NCBI GenBank assembly: GCA_963971285.1
Contig: OZ020265.1
Span: 64,501 to 128,500, forward strand
Reading direction: 5' to 3'
Length of the DNA: 64,000 nucleotides
DNA from: Astropecten irregularis
Lineage: Eukaryota > Echinodermata > Asteroidea > Paxillosida > Astropectinidae
The translations under genes were made by a program, and so were the position numbers. This document shows, in pieces, positions 42,601-46,163 of this stretch (position 1 is the first letter of the stretch; each line of letters opens with the position of its first letter). The notes beneath the pieces are model-generated. The model did not search any database, had not been told where the DNA came from, and saw nothing but the letters and a program-made list of their open reading frames with translations.

Positions 42601-45424
42601 ACATTATTGGAAAGATTGATCCACTAATGGACAATGTCAAAAGCATTATATCCTTTAACTTGAGGCTGAACTAACTTACCAGGTGCAAGTAATGATTAAC
42701 CTAATTTTCAGCAGTGTAGAACTGGGGTTGCATACCTGAAAGGTGTACAGGGTGTTTTTGACATACAATGATCACTTTGAAGCTGCAGCTGCAGTTTCTT
42801 TTTTAAATCTCAAAACGGCTGTGTCGTGCCCTCCAGTTCAGTCCCTCGATGTCAATTGTGTCAAGCCTGAGTGTTGTTCTGTCAGCGGATATCTTCCCAA
42901 AATATTTCCTTAGTGTATTTTTTTATTAAATTATTTTTGTGCACCAGTTGGTTTTATTCTGCATGGTTTTAACTAGTTGCAATGATCATAGTCCTCTCTT
43001 CCTTCTACCATGGTCTGACATGGCTAGCTTACATGTAGCTGCAGTAACTGTAGCCCAATATTACTCCTGACGTTGTCCGTCAGGAGTAATATTGGGCTAC
43101 AGTTACTGCAGCTAGCTTACATGTAGCCTAGTTGCAACATGCACTGTATTGTGATTGGATGACCATGCAACCAACATGCCCTCAATTGTGTCTTATTTCT
43201 CTATGACTACTCACTATGCCACAAGTACATGTACCACTACCAGGCCTACATATCATACATGTATCCTCGATGTACCAGTTTTCGAGGGTGTAAGCATTTT
43301 TGGAAAGAATTCCACTGATGACCATAATTTGTGCACAACTCTATGGAACCAATAGAGGGCGTTTTGAGCAAGATGGCTGCTGTTATATTGGAAGTGTACA
43401 ATTTGTATGTAAAAAAACCCTGTAAAACTCACTTTTCAGATATGCTACCCAAGTTTTCCACACCTGAGATTGAAGTTCATCATAATTTGTATCCAATAAG
43501 TTAACTCTTGGAGGATATAATCCTTTTTTCGTAATGGTCATCAGTGGAATTCTTTCCCTGTGGGTCGCTACCAGTGACCTATAGAAGGCCAACTCTCGAA
43601 AACAGGTAACAGTTACATGTACACTGCACTGACCATACGACCATTCACGACACAGTGCAATGTGTACAAAAATACTACTAAGCCTGTTACTCACGAGTTG
43701 GGCAACCTGCGGAGGTGCTACCAGTCCAACCTGTACAGCACTTATAACGGGTTCTATACCTGTAAACAGTAATCATAAATATTAATCAACAAACCTTGCT
43801 AAGTAAGATAATCAGTTCCATTCAATTCTACCGCCACGTCAAATTTCTACTGCAACAACACACGTGTGCAGAACCATAACAAACGGAAGTGCTCATTTGA
43901 AGTGCGCCCCCTATAGTGATAAAATAACTAGGCCCTCATGGGGTAACTTTTATTTGCTTTACTTTTAGATTAGTTTTAGTAAGGCAAGGGCCAGGAAAGA
44001 AATAAACATTGACTGGAGCGGGAATCGAACCTGCGACCGCGGAAAAGCTTGTGATATGGTAAATTAATGGTTTCATGACTTCTGACTGACAAACGAGCAG
44101 AGATAATTAATTATTTGGAACACCGCCCACATTATTATAATTATTGGGACCCGCCCATGCCCAGTGCCTGAGTTCCGAATCCCACATTAGTCAATTTTGT
44201 TGAAAGTGACCTAGCCTTACCTTCACTAAATTAATTAAACTTTTTCGATCGTATTATTTCAAAGAGATAAAATGATCAACTTGTTGTGTTAATAAAACAG
44301 TTATAATTCGACGGAACAATAAATTTCCAACGGAAACAAGTCGGTACCTTGTGCATCTTTTCCATCCAAAGGAACCGCATTTTGTCTTGTAACGTTCTGC
44401 ATAGCTGCAAACACTTCCTCTAGTGAAACAAAAATGAAAAAGGCAATTAAGGTTATCACATTAAAGACTTTGCAGAGACGTGTCGCGGATATAATGTCTC
44501 ATCTCCGCGACGTCACCGCAACTGATGGAGACGTCTCGGTGACGTCGCGAAGACTTCGCAGAGACTGGAGAAAGTCTCCAAAAAATCCACCATGTCAACA
44601 TTTCTTACGACTCCTCGGAGACTCCATTTTTTTTTTGAGGAGCCGTCTTGAAGAAGTCTCTGCAATTGCAGCAAAATGTGGAGCCGCGCAAACTAGTTGC
44701 AAACCAGTTTCAAGCTCCGTGAGATAGCTTTAAAGGTATATAATACATGACTGGTAAAGGTCACAGAACAGCTACACTCATACTTTGTCTCATCTGATCA
44801 AATAATCATGTACATGAAATAATAAACCTGTGAAAATTTGAGCTCAAGCGGACATCAGCTGAGTCACGAGAAAATAGCGAAAAACCAACTCAATTTTTCT
44901 TATAAAACATGAAGAATGGTTTTGATCTTACCCGGAGATCAAAACAGTTTTCGGCCTCTGTTTTACTTATTTCTGGATAAATGGAAATATTTTAACGGTA
45001 TATTTCTATCAGCACCATCTTCATACCTTGAGTGAAAGGGGATAACTAAAACAACTCAAGTGAGGGTGTCCTTTATGTTTGTTCCAAAAATCGTTCGGAC
45101 GAGCGATTTTTTTTTTAAAGACACCAAATCTTGATTTCCTTGAAAACCCCAGCATCTGATAAACCAAGATTTTCCATGGTGACTGTTTGTTTACGAACTG
45201 TTGAGTACATTTTCTGTCTCAAACTCAGTAATGTTTTTTTTTTGCCGGGAGGCCTTGCAAATCCTATATGCCCCCTTTAACATCAGTATACTCTCACTTT
45301 ATCCTTGCCGTCTTTTGCACAAAATTACACCACCATATTTTTTCATGCACAAAACTGACACTTACTCGGTTCCTGGTAGGTTCGTGGTTAAGACGATGGC
45401 GATACAAACGCTGATGAAAAGCAT
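94..45424 (-). CDS. Giant secreted EMI/EGF/DTTPP-repeat protein, 54 exons, 3' partial
   Basis: I do not recognise a named orthologue. Seen: 54 coding exons from the ATG at 45424 to the last visible exon at 94-298, all with GT-AG borders and matching phases, total 10,051 coding bases (about 3,350 residues); the gene continues past the left edge. Order: signal peptide (residues 1-20), EMI-like module (to about 65), Cys-rich EGF-like exons (65-180), then a long series of modules in which a W..F.D.eSGi.yYeW.iG segment is followed by an F/Y-x-V-T-V-x-A-x-N strand, then SDGv-iDttPP and often G.V.DG. About 20 such PP motifs are visible. Known: EMI and EGF modules occur in extracellular matrix or receptor ectodomains. 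Inferred: an extracellular adhesive or matrix protein. Whether it ends in a membrane anchor cannot be seen. Exon coordinates are given in the block entries that follow. Confidence 0.88.
1668..1835 (-). pseudogene. 28S rRNA-derived fragment
   Basis: On the minus strand the stretch TGAAGAGTTTTCTTTTCTTG followed by GTTAAGGGGTGGGATCCCTG GAATCGG, preceded by GC-rich GACGCCGGCCGGGGCCC and GGTATCGGGTCAATATTCAT, follows the order of a conserved 28S rRNA region (..CGGGTT..CCGA..GCCGGCGG..GAGTTTTCTTTTCTT..CCCTGGAATCGG). It is short, diverged and sits in intron 52, so it is a pseudogenic rDNA piece or part of a 28S-headed SINE. Confidence 0.7.
2710..3115. repeat. Array of GATCCTAGCAGGATCTTTCT units
   Basis: Tandem units of about 58-62 bp: GGAGGGCCTGACGTTTCGAT, CCTAGCAGGATCTTTCTCAA and GGCTGCTCAGAGTTA. 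The core CCTAGCAGG is palindromic. The same family recurs at 4020-4500, 15070-15365, 23595-23850, 30390-30560, 33800-33925 and 61260-61505, often with an inverted half and a CATGTTCTTGTCCTCTTGTC spacer. It is a mobile, tandemly expanding element of unknown class. Confidence 0.88.
4020..4505. repeat. Second array of the same family with an inverted end
   Basis: Six units in one orientation, then AAATGACAAGAGGACAAGAA, a spacer, and the complementary CTTGTCCTCTTGTTATTTAG with an inverted unit. This gives a hairpin-capable end, also seen at 15120-15300 and 61310-61450. Confidence 0.85.
4593..5892 (-). CDS. Exons 48-49: DTTPP module end plus jelly-roll carbohydrate-binding-like domain
   Basis: Exons 5713-5892 and 4593-5149 (residues about 2773-3018). 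Exon 48: YYSKVSAFDASGRQSESVSS, DGVIVDTTPPEPQ, then HNLILNPSFEELEEPNPTG. The LxNPSFE start, followed after a Ser/Thr/Asp-rich linker by VGWNVSANSQFSLM, YLSLHGSISQTFNTTPGSHY and an end that reads ILLDYIQV, matches the layout of galactose-binding-like jelly-roll families (DUF642 or CBM-type: NPSFE, GW, SISQTF..TPGS.Y, LDYI). Exon 49 is by far the longest exon of the gene (557 bases). A sugar-binding role is inference from fold resemblance only. Confidence 0.8.
5450..5640. mobile_element. Hairpin element with CGAAACGTTGAGACCTTACG
   Basis: TAAGGTCTCAACGTTTCGAC and GTCGAAACGTTGAGACCTTA are inverted around a loop with GCTGGTGATGACTAGAGCAG; the outer parts read TTCGTACTTTCGCACTT and GTGTGAACGAA. A fuller copy is at 19993-20228. 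Confidence 0.85.
6249..6415. mobile_element. MITE, GGGGTCGATTTCACGAA family
   Basis: Inverted ends GGGGTCAATTTCATCAAACT and CTTCATGAAATCGACCCCTG around ATCAATTGTAGGACTT. About 160 bp; copies at 8907-9053 and 59166-59316. Confidence 0.82.
6808..7047. mobile_element. MITE, CCAATTTCATAGAGCTGCTT family
   Basis: Ends are inverted copies of GGGGCCAATTTCA-x-x-GCTGCTTAGCAC (reverse complement TGCTTAGCAG..ATGAAATTGGCCCC). The element is about 240 bp. Further copies: 11697-11939, 15904-16146, 17394-17636 and 32216-32438. Coding potential is absent. Confidence 0.85.
7072..9312 (-). CDS. Exons 45-47: DTTPP modules
   Basis: Exons 9171-9312, 8622-8828 and 7072-7275 (residues about 2589-2772). Exon 45: YISWHGVFLDSNITHYHVSL. 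Exon 46: YFSNVRAFNKAGLHTVTSSD, GFIVDIDPPNIGLVFDGKG. Exon 47: SASWHGFVDVDSYIDHYEWC, IYQSNDPRDDSMISC. All borders are phase 1. Exon 46 is a clean example of the second half of the module and exon 47 of the first half. Confidence 0.86.
7478..7690. mobile_element. Palindromic MITE
   Basis: About 95-base arms: AATCTCTTCTGTGAGAATGT and GTGTGCTCTGTTCGTCCT pair with inverted copies to 7688. Only a few mismatches, so a near-perfect hairpin is possible. Confidence 0.8.
8307..8595. mobile_element. TIR element GGGGTGCGTTCC
   Basis: Ends GGGGTGCGTTCCACGCC and GGAACGCACCCC; rich in GTTCGCC/GGCGAAC. A second copy in the opposite orientation lies at 41973-42262. No coding frame inside. Confidence 0.85.
9802..12843 (-). 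CDS. Exons 39-44: DTTPP modules with a Cys-rich insert
   Basis: Exons 12622-12843, 11948-12091, 11217-11391, 10751-10901, 10433-10560 and 9802-9941 (residues about 2269-2588). Exon 39 starts QDDWMNSTNITTVSP; the acceptor at ATGAAG|CAA keeps phase 0 and has a TTTTTAAT branch-like sequence upstream, whereas farther acceptors meet a TGA. It continues LAWLGFTDVHSGISHYFISV. Exon 41 carries CSSATCEGHCACAPIDQSC, an unusual Cys cluster. Exon 42: AAAWRVIEQKGLDIKW. Exon 43: WYEWSIGDDSSSDIEPSG. Exon 44: YHIFIRAWYDTETYAVF, SDGIIPDVTPPRIITTRG. The donor of exon 41 is the last of three 75-bp tandem copies. Confidence 0.83.
10985..11245 (-). repeat. 75-bp array repeating the exon 41 donor
   Basis: About three and a half copies of a 75-bp unit containing CACTGTAATCATATAATTAC, AG|GTA donor and CATGTGACTGTCATG. 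Donor positions give exon ends at 11217, 11142 and 11067. Beyond the first, the exon frame meets TGA, so only 11217 is used in the model. Confidence 0.9.
13018..13105 (-). mobile_element. tRNA-like SINE
   Basis: On the minus strand GGCTGGATAGCTCAGTTGGT, then GGTTGCTGGTTGGAATCCCG. The B-box has TGGAATC instead of TCGAATC. Further copies or parts are at 11510-11565, 34225-34305 (minus), 44005-44060 and 63865-63950. Confidence 0.8.
13279..16489 (-). CDS. Exons 33-38: best conserved DTTPP modules
   Basis: Exons 16213-16489, 15632-15821, 14517-14844, 13928-14047, 13621-13749 and 13279-13425 (residues about 1872-2268). Exon 33: FTVEASPPLAGHVFDG, FWEGFHDPHSALVGYSWKAG. Exon 34: YYVTVTSCNAADLCTSVTSD, GVMIDDSPPVAGHVYDG. 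Exon 35: HWWGFHDPHSGLAYYEWSAG, GDILPFTRIEL, VYITVRAYNQLGMWNEATSN, FSIDSTPPVVVHAPAVDG. Exon 36: FSWLFKDTESGIKDQYVSI. Exon 37: YIITVIACNYAGLCTEAKTD. Exon 38: VDSSPPSIGTFAVSTE. Exon 35 alone spans nearly one whole module of about 105 residues and is the best single query for the repeat. Confidence 0.87.
13545..13645 (-). repeat. 32-bp triplication of the exon 37 donor
   Basis: The exon 37 end GATTCCTTATTAGTAAGTGC is present three times at a spacing of 32 bases, giving possible exon ends at 13621, 13589 and 13557. Only 13621 keeps phase and avoids the TAA that follows GTAAGTGC. Confidence 0.88.
14098..14437 (+). mobile_element. tRNA-derived SINE with ATT tail
   Basis: A B-box like GGGTTCGAATCCAGCC near the start, a body with GGTACCTGTGAGGGTAGA and CCGATGACCAAGGATAATAA, and an (ATT)n tail. 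The same family is complete at 38335-38702, and its tail is seen at 1-92. It lies in intron 35, same orientation as the plus strand. Confidence 0.85.
16619..16978. mobile_element. MITE, TAAAGGTAATATCATACTTT family
   Basis: Inverted ends TTAAGGTAATATCATACTTT and ACCAAAGTATGATAGTACCT with an inner AACGGTATGTTTCTACCA. About 355 bp; relatives, some more diverged (AAAGGTACAGTACAGGATTG type), at 2037-2400, 19275-19620, 24758-25165, 35088-35447, 44735-45040, 45798-46060 and 53187-53510. This is the most frequent family here. Confidence 0.83.
17091..19776 (-). CDS. Exons 29-32: DTTPP modules
   Basis: Exons 19671-19776, 19048-19164, 18338-18476 and 17091-17271 (residues about 1691-1871). Exon 29: LVLHWDPFIDVEEHGLTRHR and YYEYSLG. 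Exon 30: LRLQNGHTYYATIRG. Exon 31: VMSDSVTIDTSPPIVTTGHT. Exon 32: SWENVFSDKESGIAYYEWGI, GDIMPFTRENS, LQEGHSYFISVK. Together these give the complete module order (W..f.D.eSGi.YYeW.iG, di..F, G..Y.itV, iDtsPP) across several small exons. The acceptor of exon 31 lies at one end of a roughly 111-bp tandem array. Confidence 0.85.
17760..17965. mobile_element. Head-to-head pair of tRNA-like SINEs
   Basis: Minus-oriented copy (GACTGGAGAGGGATTCAAAC ... ACCAACTGAGCAATCCAG) followed at 17885 by a plus copy (GGCTGGATAGCTCAGTTGGT ... GGTTTGAATCCTGCTCCAGTC). The two form an inverted repeat around a 50-base centre. The A-box and B-box are visible in each. Confidence 0.85.
18422..18885 (-). repeat. About 111-bp array repeating the exon 31 acceptor
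   Basis: Four copies of CAGTACCTAATAGAAAGAAA at about 18471, 18581, 18693 and 18804, each with the acceptor TTCTATTAG|GTACTGAC and the first 50 or so bases of exon 31; a partial fifth copy ends near 18885. The copy at 18476 is the real exon start. Confidence 0.92.
20432..25538 (-). CDS. Exons 25-28: DTTPP modules
   Basis: Exons 25257-25538, 23953-24118, 23249-23464 and 20432-20643 (residues about 1399-1690). Exon 25: GFWVLSQPPEVGDVMVTSIE, then HWKRIDDFLVTGET. Exon 26: CLHLSIRGYNKAGLSSIAST. Exon 27: NAVWPEPDKNYISSTT, WPTLRHRDYVWGAIEETGS. Exon 28: YRICIHADNVTVEYELWK, CSDGVVIDTTPPTPGSVWIG. Phases are 0, 1, 1 and 0. Intron 27 contains the 2.4 kb minisatellite with an embedded hAT-like element. 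Confidence 0.85.
20750..23205 (+). repeat. Minisatellite with GGGTTAGGGTTAA core, about 2.4 kb
   Basis: Two subfamilies of unit (about 80 bp on the left, about 60 bp on the right) built from GTGTGGTAAGCAGCTCTTG, GGGTTAGGGTTAATATC and CCCCCTGTGGAGACT. Each unit has two telomere-like TTAGGG hexamers but no longer telomeric run. An 831-bp element interrupts the array at 21342-22172. Confidence 0.93.
21342..22172. mobile_element. hAT-like non-autonomous DNA element with 8-bp target duplication
   Basis: Terminal inverted repeats start TAGGCCTGGGCGATTA and extend through ATTAATCG-rich sequence; the flanking octamer CTCTTGTC is present at 21334-21341 and 22173-22180. An 8-bp target duplication and these ends fit the hAT superfamily. 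There is no transposase frame inside, so it is non-autonomous. It inserted into an existing unit of the minisatellite, so it is younger than the array. Confidence 0.85.
24210..24745. mobile_element. Two adjacent inverted-repeat elements
   Basis: 24210-24590 has ends TTATATAACA..TAGTAGATCC and CTACTTAGATGTTATATAA with TTTGATTGGAGGAT inside each arm. It is followed by 24600-24735, a hairpin with arms GATGGACTGTTCCATT and AATGGAACAGTCCATC around CGGCTTCGCCTCG. Confidence 0.75.
25668..25820. mobile_element. MITE, AACGCTTTGCGATCATCGCT family
   Basis: Ends GGGGCAAATTTCACTAACGC and its inverted copy, with long inner inverted repeats (GCTAAAGCCCAAATCCATC). A second copy at 63549-63666 begins 18 bases after the exon 18 donor of the lipid-transfer gene. 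Confidence 0.85.
26152..29846 (-). CDS. Exons 20-24: DTTPP modules
   Basis: Exons 29563-29846, 28177-28380, 27882-28020, 26625-26792 and 26152-26270 (residues about 1094-1398). Exon 20 opens with GSTPGGTDTLAF, continuing the ..IG module ending of exon 19, then YFVSVIAQNGAGLSTIG and KGVVLDVAPPGEMD. Exon 21: RWFGFEHPHLDINYEIAVG. Exon 22: IYFVTVRATSSTGSVNVTSD and GIKIIPREQVLDG, a module whose PP is lost. Exon 23: Ser-rich start then SSRWTIPEMLQPFVTNVLWG. Exon 24: HIAAGMGLHDGAHYRSK. The 5' end of exon 23 is repeated seven times in intron 22. Confidence 0.85.
26358..26450 (+). mobile_element. Second tRNA-like SINE family
   Basis: GGTGGCCTAGCGGTATGGCA, then GGTCGTGGGTTCGAATCCCA, then CGTGCACTCAAAAGCACTGA. 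A related piece is at 7380-7450 (GGTCATGGGTTCGAATCCCA). Confidence 0.8.
26705..27725 (-). repeat. 120-143 bp array repeating the exon 23 acceptor and 5' end
   Basis: Seven copies, recognisable by TCCTGATGAAGATGATGCTG at about 26776, 26916, 27057, 27199, 27342, 27462 and 27587. Each includes the acceptor TCTTCTTGCAG and the Ser/Gln-rich start of exon 23 plus intron sequence. The copies produce long open frames in other phases, which I regard as spurious. Exon 23 proper is the innermost copy (26792). Confidence 0.92.
28808..29397 (+). repeat. 19-bp minisatellite (GCGCAGTGAGATGTTACAT)
   Basis: About 31 highly uniform copies of a 19-bp unit in intron 20, with occasional CGT or CAC variants. There are no unique spacers and no known structure beyond the repeat. 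Confidence 0.95.
30004..30085 (-). CDS. Possible alternative exon 19b (duplicated half of exon 19)
   Basis: A near-copy of the 3' half of exon 19 sits about 140 bases downstream of it. On the minus strand it is preceded by CTATAGACTGTTTAG, a usable acceptor, and ends with the same GTGAGT donor as exon 19. Read from that acceptor it encodes NDYLIAEWGDRGFIDDEDTG and LRYQVGI. It starts in phase 0 and ends in phase 1, exactly as exon 19 does, so it could replace exon 19 between exons 18 and 20. The product would lack the VDTSPP half of the module. It may equally be a dead duplicate; only transcript data can tell. Confidence 0.4.
30146..34145 (-). CDS. Exons 15-19: DTTPP modules
   Basis: Exons 33951-34145, 32916-33190, 31993-32137, 30629-30847 and 30146-30296 (residues about 766-1093). 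Exon 15: ITVDTSPPQAGVVHDG, then HWDGFFDKESGVMFYEYLF. Exon 16: YYITVIAYNRALEPSEAV, then SDGVVIDATPPELSEI. Exon 18: VLISWTGLDSESSIYDYEIG, then FHLVVKAVNQAQLSTTK. Exon 19: FIVDTSPPMFVGQVTVSVDD and a second W..R.F.DDEDTGL segment. Exons 17, 18 and 19 each have a neighbouring tandem copy of part of themselves including one splice junction. The copies were excluded from the model because they introduce stops or lack a full exon, apart from the exon 19 copy described separately. Confidence 0.85.
30735..31490 (-). repeat. 150-bp array repeating the exon 18 acceptor and 5' half
   Basis: Five copies with a period of exactly 150 bases (the acceptor-proximal TAAGAACCTG recurs at 30841, 30991, 31141, 31291 and 31441). 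Each copy holds TTGACAG|GTTCTTATATCC and about 100 bases of exon 18. Only the 30847 copy continues into a complete exon; the others run into a TGA in intron sequence. Confidence 0.93.
31700..31995 (-). repeat. Irregular repeat containing copies of the exon 17 donor
   Basis: The exon 17 end and donor (GCTCATAAGCAT|GTAGGTG on the minus strand) recurs at about 31727, 31816 and 31919, each followed by GTTAACTGG/CCAGTTTACTGG-type sequence; spacing is 73 to 104 bases. The whole interval 31550-31990 is built from CCAGTAAACCAGTTA-like pieces. Confidence 0.75.
32605..32873. mobile_element. MITE, GAGCCTGAGCC family
   Basis: The ends carry short GGCTCA/GAGCC(T/C)GAGCC tandem runs in inverted order around GGCTGCAGTTCGGAAGTAGA and GAGCTTCAGCTTCAATGA. 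Copies at 6508-6770, 34590-34815, 39098-39331 and, interrupted, at 51333-51835. Confidence 0.83.
33232..33585. mobile_element. TIR element AGGCCCAAAAAAAAAAATTG
   Basis: Left end AGGCCCAAAAAAAAAAATTG, TTGCGTTGCC; right end GGCAACACAACAAATTTTTTTTTAGGCC as inverted copy. GGTCGGTCG occurs near both ends. About 350 bp, in intron 15. Confidence 0.78.
34325..34485. mobile_element. MITE, AATAGCGCTCCGCACT family
   Basis: AATAGCGCTCCGCACT and AGTGCGGAGCGCTATT are inverted ends; inside is GACAAACATTGTCTC. A diverged copy lies at about 57800-57925 (GCGCACTTGCGCTAAAAATAG ... GTGCCGAACGCTATT). The sequence is rich in CACACGCG and CATGCATG. Confidence 0.75.
34886..37171 (-). CDS. Exons 11-14: first beta-sandwich-like modules
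   Basis: Exons 36878-37171, 36248-36614, 35514-35640 and 34886-35056 (residues about 446-765). Exon 11 starts VYSFILTVIDNAGNHK, a classic Ig/FN3-like strand pair. Exon 12 holds SIRFWVEARDIAGHFVRDN followed by IHLDSSPPMIEDF, the PP core of the repeat family. Exon 13 encodes YDLHSGIRTIEWRLYDN, the next module start. Exon 14 encodes a Cys-rich insertion (CDPVTCVCVPIGDC) followed by YFITLTVTNHARLVSTQTIK. Fold assignment to FN3 or an Ig-like relative is inference; the recurring order of strands is visible. Confidence 0.85.
35871..36192. mobile_element. TIR element AGACCTTTCTTTTG
   Basis: AGACCTTTCTTTTG at the left and CAAAAGAAAGGTCT at the right are perfect inverted repeats about 300 bases apart, with CAAGATGGCGG inside. 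It lies in intron 12, ending some 55 bases before exon 12's donor side. Confidence 0.7.
38048..40023 (-). CDS. Exons 7-10: extracellular region between EGF and the repeats
   Basis: Exons 39772-40023, 39380-39536, 38817-39021 and 38048-38228 (residues about 181-445). There is no clear family match by eye. The content is beta-rich with many Thr/Ser and Tyr (SVQGSTATVYTNVRDFTSIK; FDFVDPYHCISGCRTTM). Exon 10 contains VTVTWQDWIDDVAGIKEYHL, which resembles the W..f.D..sGI..Y segment of the downstream modules, so the repeat series probably starts here. Borders are phase consistent (1, 2, 0, 1). The donor of exon 8 is read as GT|GTGAGT so that the shared codon forms Val with exon 9. Confidence 0.82.
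38335..38702 (+). mobile_element. tRNA-derived SINE, second full copy
   Basis: Starts GGGGAGCTGTGGCCTAGTGG (A-box like), then GGGTTCGAATCCAGCC (B box), the shared body and an ATTATTATT tail. Lies in intron 9. Confidence 0.87.
40040..41112 (-). repeat. 54-bp minisatellite repeating the exon 6 end and its donor
   Basis: About 19-20 tandem units of 54 bp (18 codons). Each unit joins two pieces of exon 6 (TGTTACCCAGGA and TTCACAGGAACTGACTGTAG) with the exon 6 donor AACCAGTAAGTTATC. Units nearest the exon are most alike. In the exon frame a unit reads SKLSMLPRNLFTGTDCRT. Intact donors with an open frame give exon ends at 41097, 41043, 40989 and 40935; beyond that a TGA and a mutated donor appear. 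Several units differ at CATGTGAAC or ATGGATAAC. Confidence 0.93.
41097..42566 (-). CDS. Exons 4-6: EGF-like Cys-rich modules
   Basis: Exons 42465-42566, 41708-41845 and 41097-41201 (all phase 1 borders). Exon 4 reads ICFGVTTCPNGGTC..PDYC, an EGF-like start. Exon 5 has C-x5-C-x3-C, then CDTCDGDYGTALG, resembling laminin/EGF spacing. Exon 6 encodes QCSW...NACYPGSCTNAAC followed by SCMSGFTGTDCRT, an EGF-type C-x-C...G-F-x-G-x-x-C ending. Phase-1 borders on all three are typical of shuffled EGF exons. The donor of exon 6 (exon end 41097) is the first of a 54-bp tandem array that repeats the exon end (see the repeat entry at 40040-41112). Confidence 0.85.
41255..41640 (+). repeat. 21-bp minisatellite (GGGGCACCAAGGCAATGACCA)
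   Basis: About 18 tandem copies of a 21-bp unit with only CAT/CAC variation (ATC/ACC), in intron 5 of the minus gene. Because 21 is a multiple of three and the unit lacks stops, long open frames exist on both strands; these are artefacts of the repeat. A three-copy relative occurs at about 58712-58785 in the lipid-transfer gene. Confidence 0.95.
43015..43135. repeat. Near-perfect 50-base hairpin
   Basis: GCTAGCTTACATGTAGCTGC, AGTAACTGTAGCCCAATATT and ACTCCTGACG are followed after TTGTC by their inverted copy. The loop is five bases. It lies in intron 3 of the minus gene. Confidence 0.88.
43300..43560. mobile_element. MITE with AAAGAATTCCACTGATGACC ends
   Basis: GGAAAGAATTCCACTGATGA and TCATCAGTGGAATTCTTTCC are perfectly inverted about 250 bases apart. 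The interior AAACTCACTTTTCAGATATG also occurs at 58160-58260 in a partial copy. Confidence 0.83.
43695..45424 (-). CDS. Exons 1-3: signal peptide and EMI-like module
   Basis: Exons 45366-45424, 44348-44419 and 43695-43759. Exon 1 encodes MLFISVCIAIVLTTNLPGT, a short hydrophobic stretch typical of a signal peptide; the ATG is the only in-frame start joining in phase to exon 2. Exons 2-3 encode VCSYAERY..KCGSFGWKRC then RYRTRYKCCTGWTGS. The spacing Cys-x-Tyr, Cys-Gly...Trp-Lys-Arg-Cys, Tyr-Arg..Tyr, Cys-Cys-x-Gly-Trp is the signature of the EMI domain, here shorter than the usual 75 or so residues. Phases are 2, 2 and 1. The sequence before the ATG may hold a further 5' UTR splice acceptor (TTTACAG just upstream of 45445), so the transcription start is not fixed. 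Confidence 0.85.
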
Positions 45425-46163
45425 GATTTCAATGATTGTATGCAACGCCAGTTAACGCCTATACCTGTAAACAATCAAATGATGGAAATGAACATTATTA
45501 TCAAATACAGGGAAAAGGCTCCCCAAAAAATAATGTCCATGAGTTCGACGCTACGTACAGGAGCACGCAGCGGCGTATAGGGAAACGGCGCCCGGCCGGG
45601 GCAAGCGCTTAAATTGAACCCCTAAATCCAACCTCTGATGCCAATAAAAAAATCAAACAATTTAAATTGGAATCTTTCTTTCTTTGTTCATTAGATAAGA
45701 TTTCCCAAGAACTTCAATAGTACAGCTACTTTTTTTTTTTTTTTTTTTTTTTTTTGCGCCCCAAAAGAAGTGGCGCCGGGGCACCTGATTGATAATGTTT
45801 AAAGGTAATATCATACTTTGGTTTTTGTCAAAGAAATGCAGATTCATGGGCAAAGATATCAAGGTAGACACGAGGTAGGCAGTAATTTGTGAAAATTATA
45901 CGGTGACCCTCTTTTGAGAAAACAGCGAAAAAAAAACAGGCAGAAATCTTTGAACGATATGTTTCTACCATCACCATTTTTATACCCTGTAAGTTATAGG
46001 TAAATTTGTGAAAATGTCTGTTTCGGTATGCTACCAAAGTATGATACTACCTTTAAATCGACGATTTGTTTCTAATTGTCACATTTGACTGCTTACCACA
46101 TCCGGAGACTGCATTTTTCTTTACTGTGTTTTAAACTAAAATGAAAGTTGTTAAAGCACAAGT

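Noticed and set aside
44440..44730. 97-residue plus-strand open frame near exon 2
   Set aside because: It overlaps a GAGACGTC-rich inverted sequence, has no splice context or recognisable domain, and is probably repeat derived.
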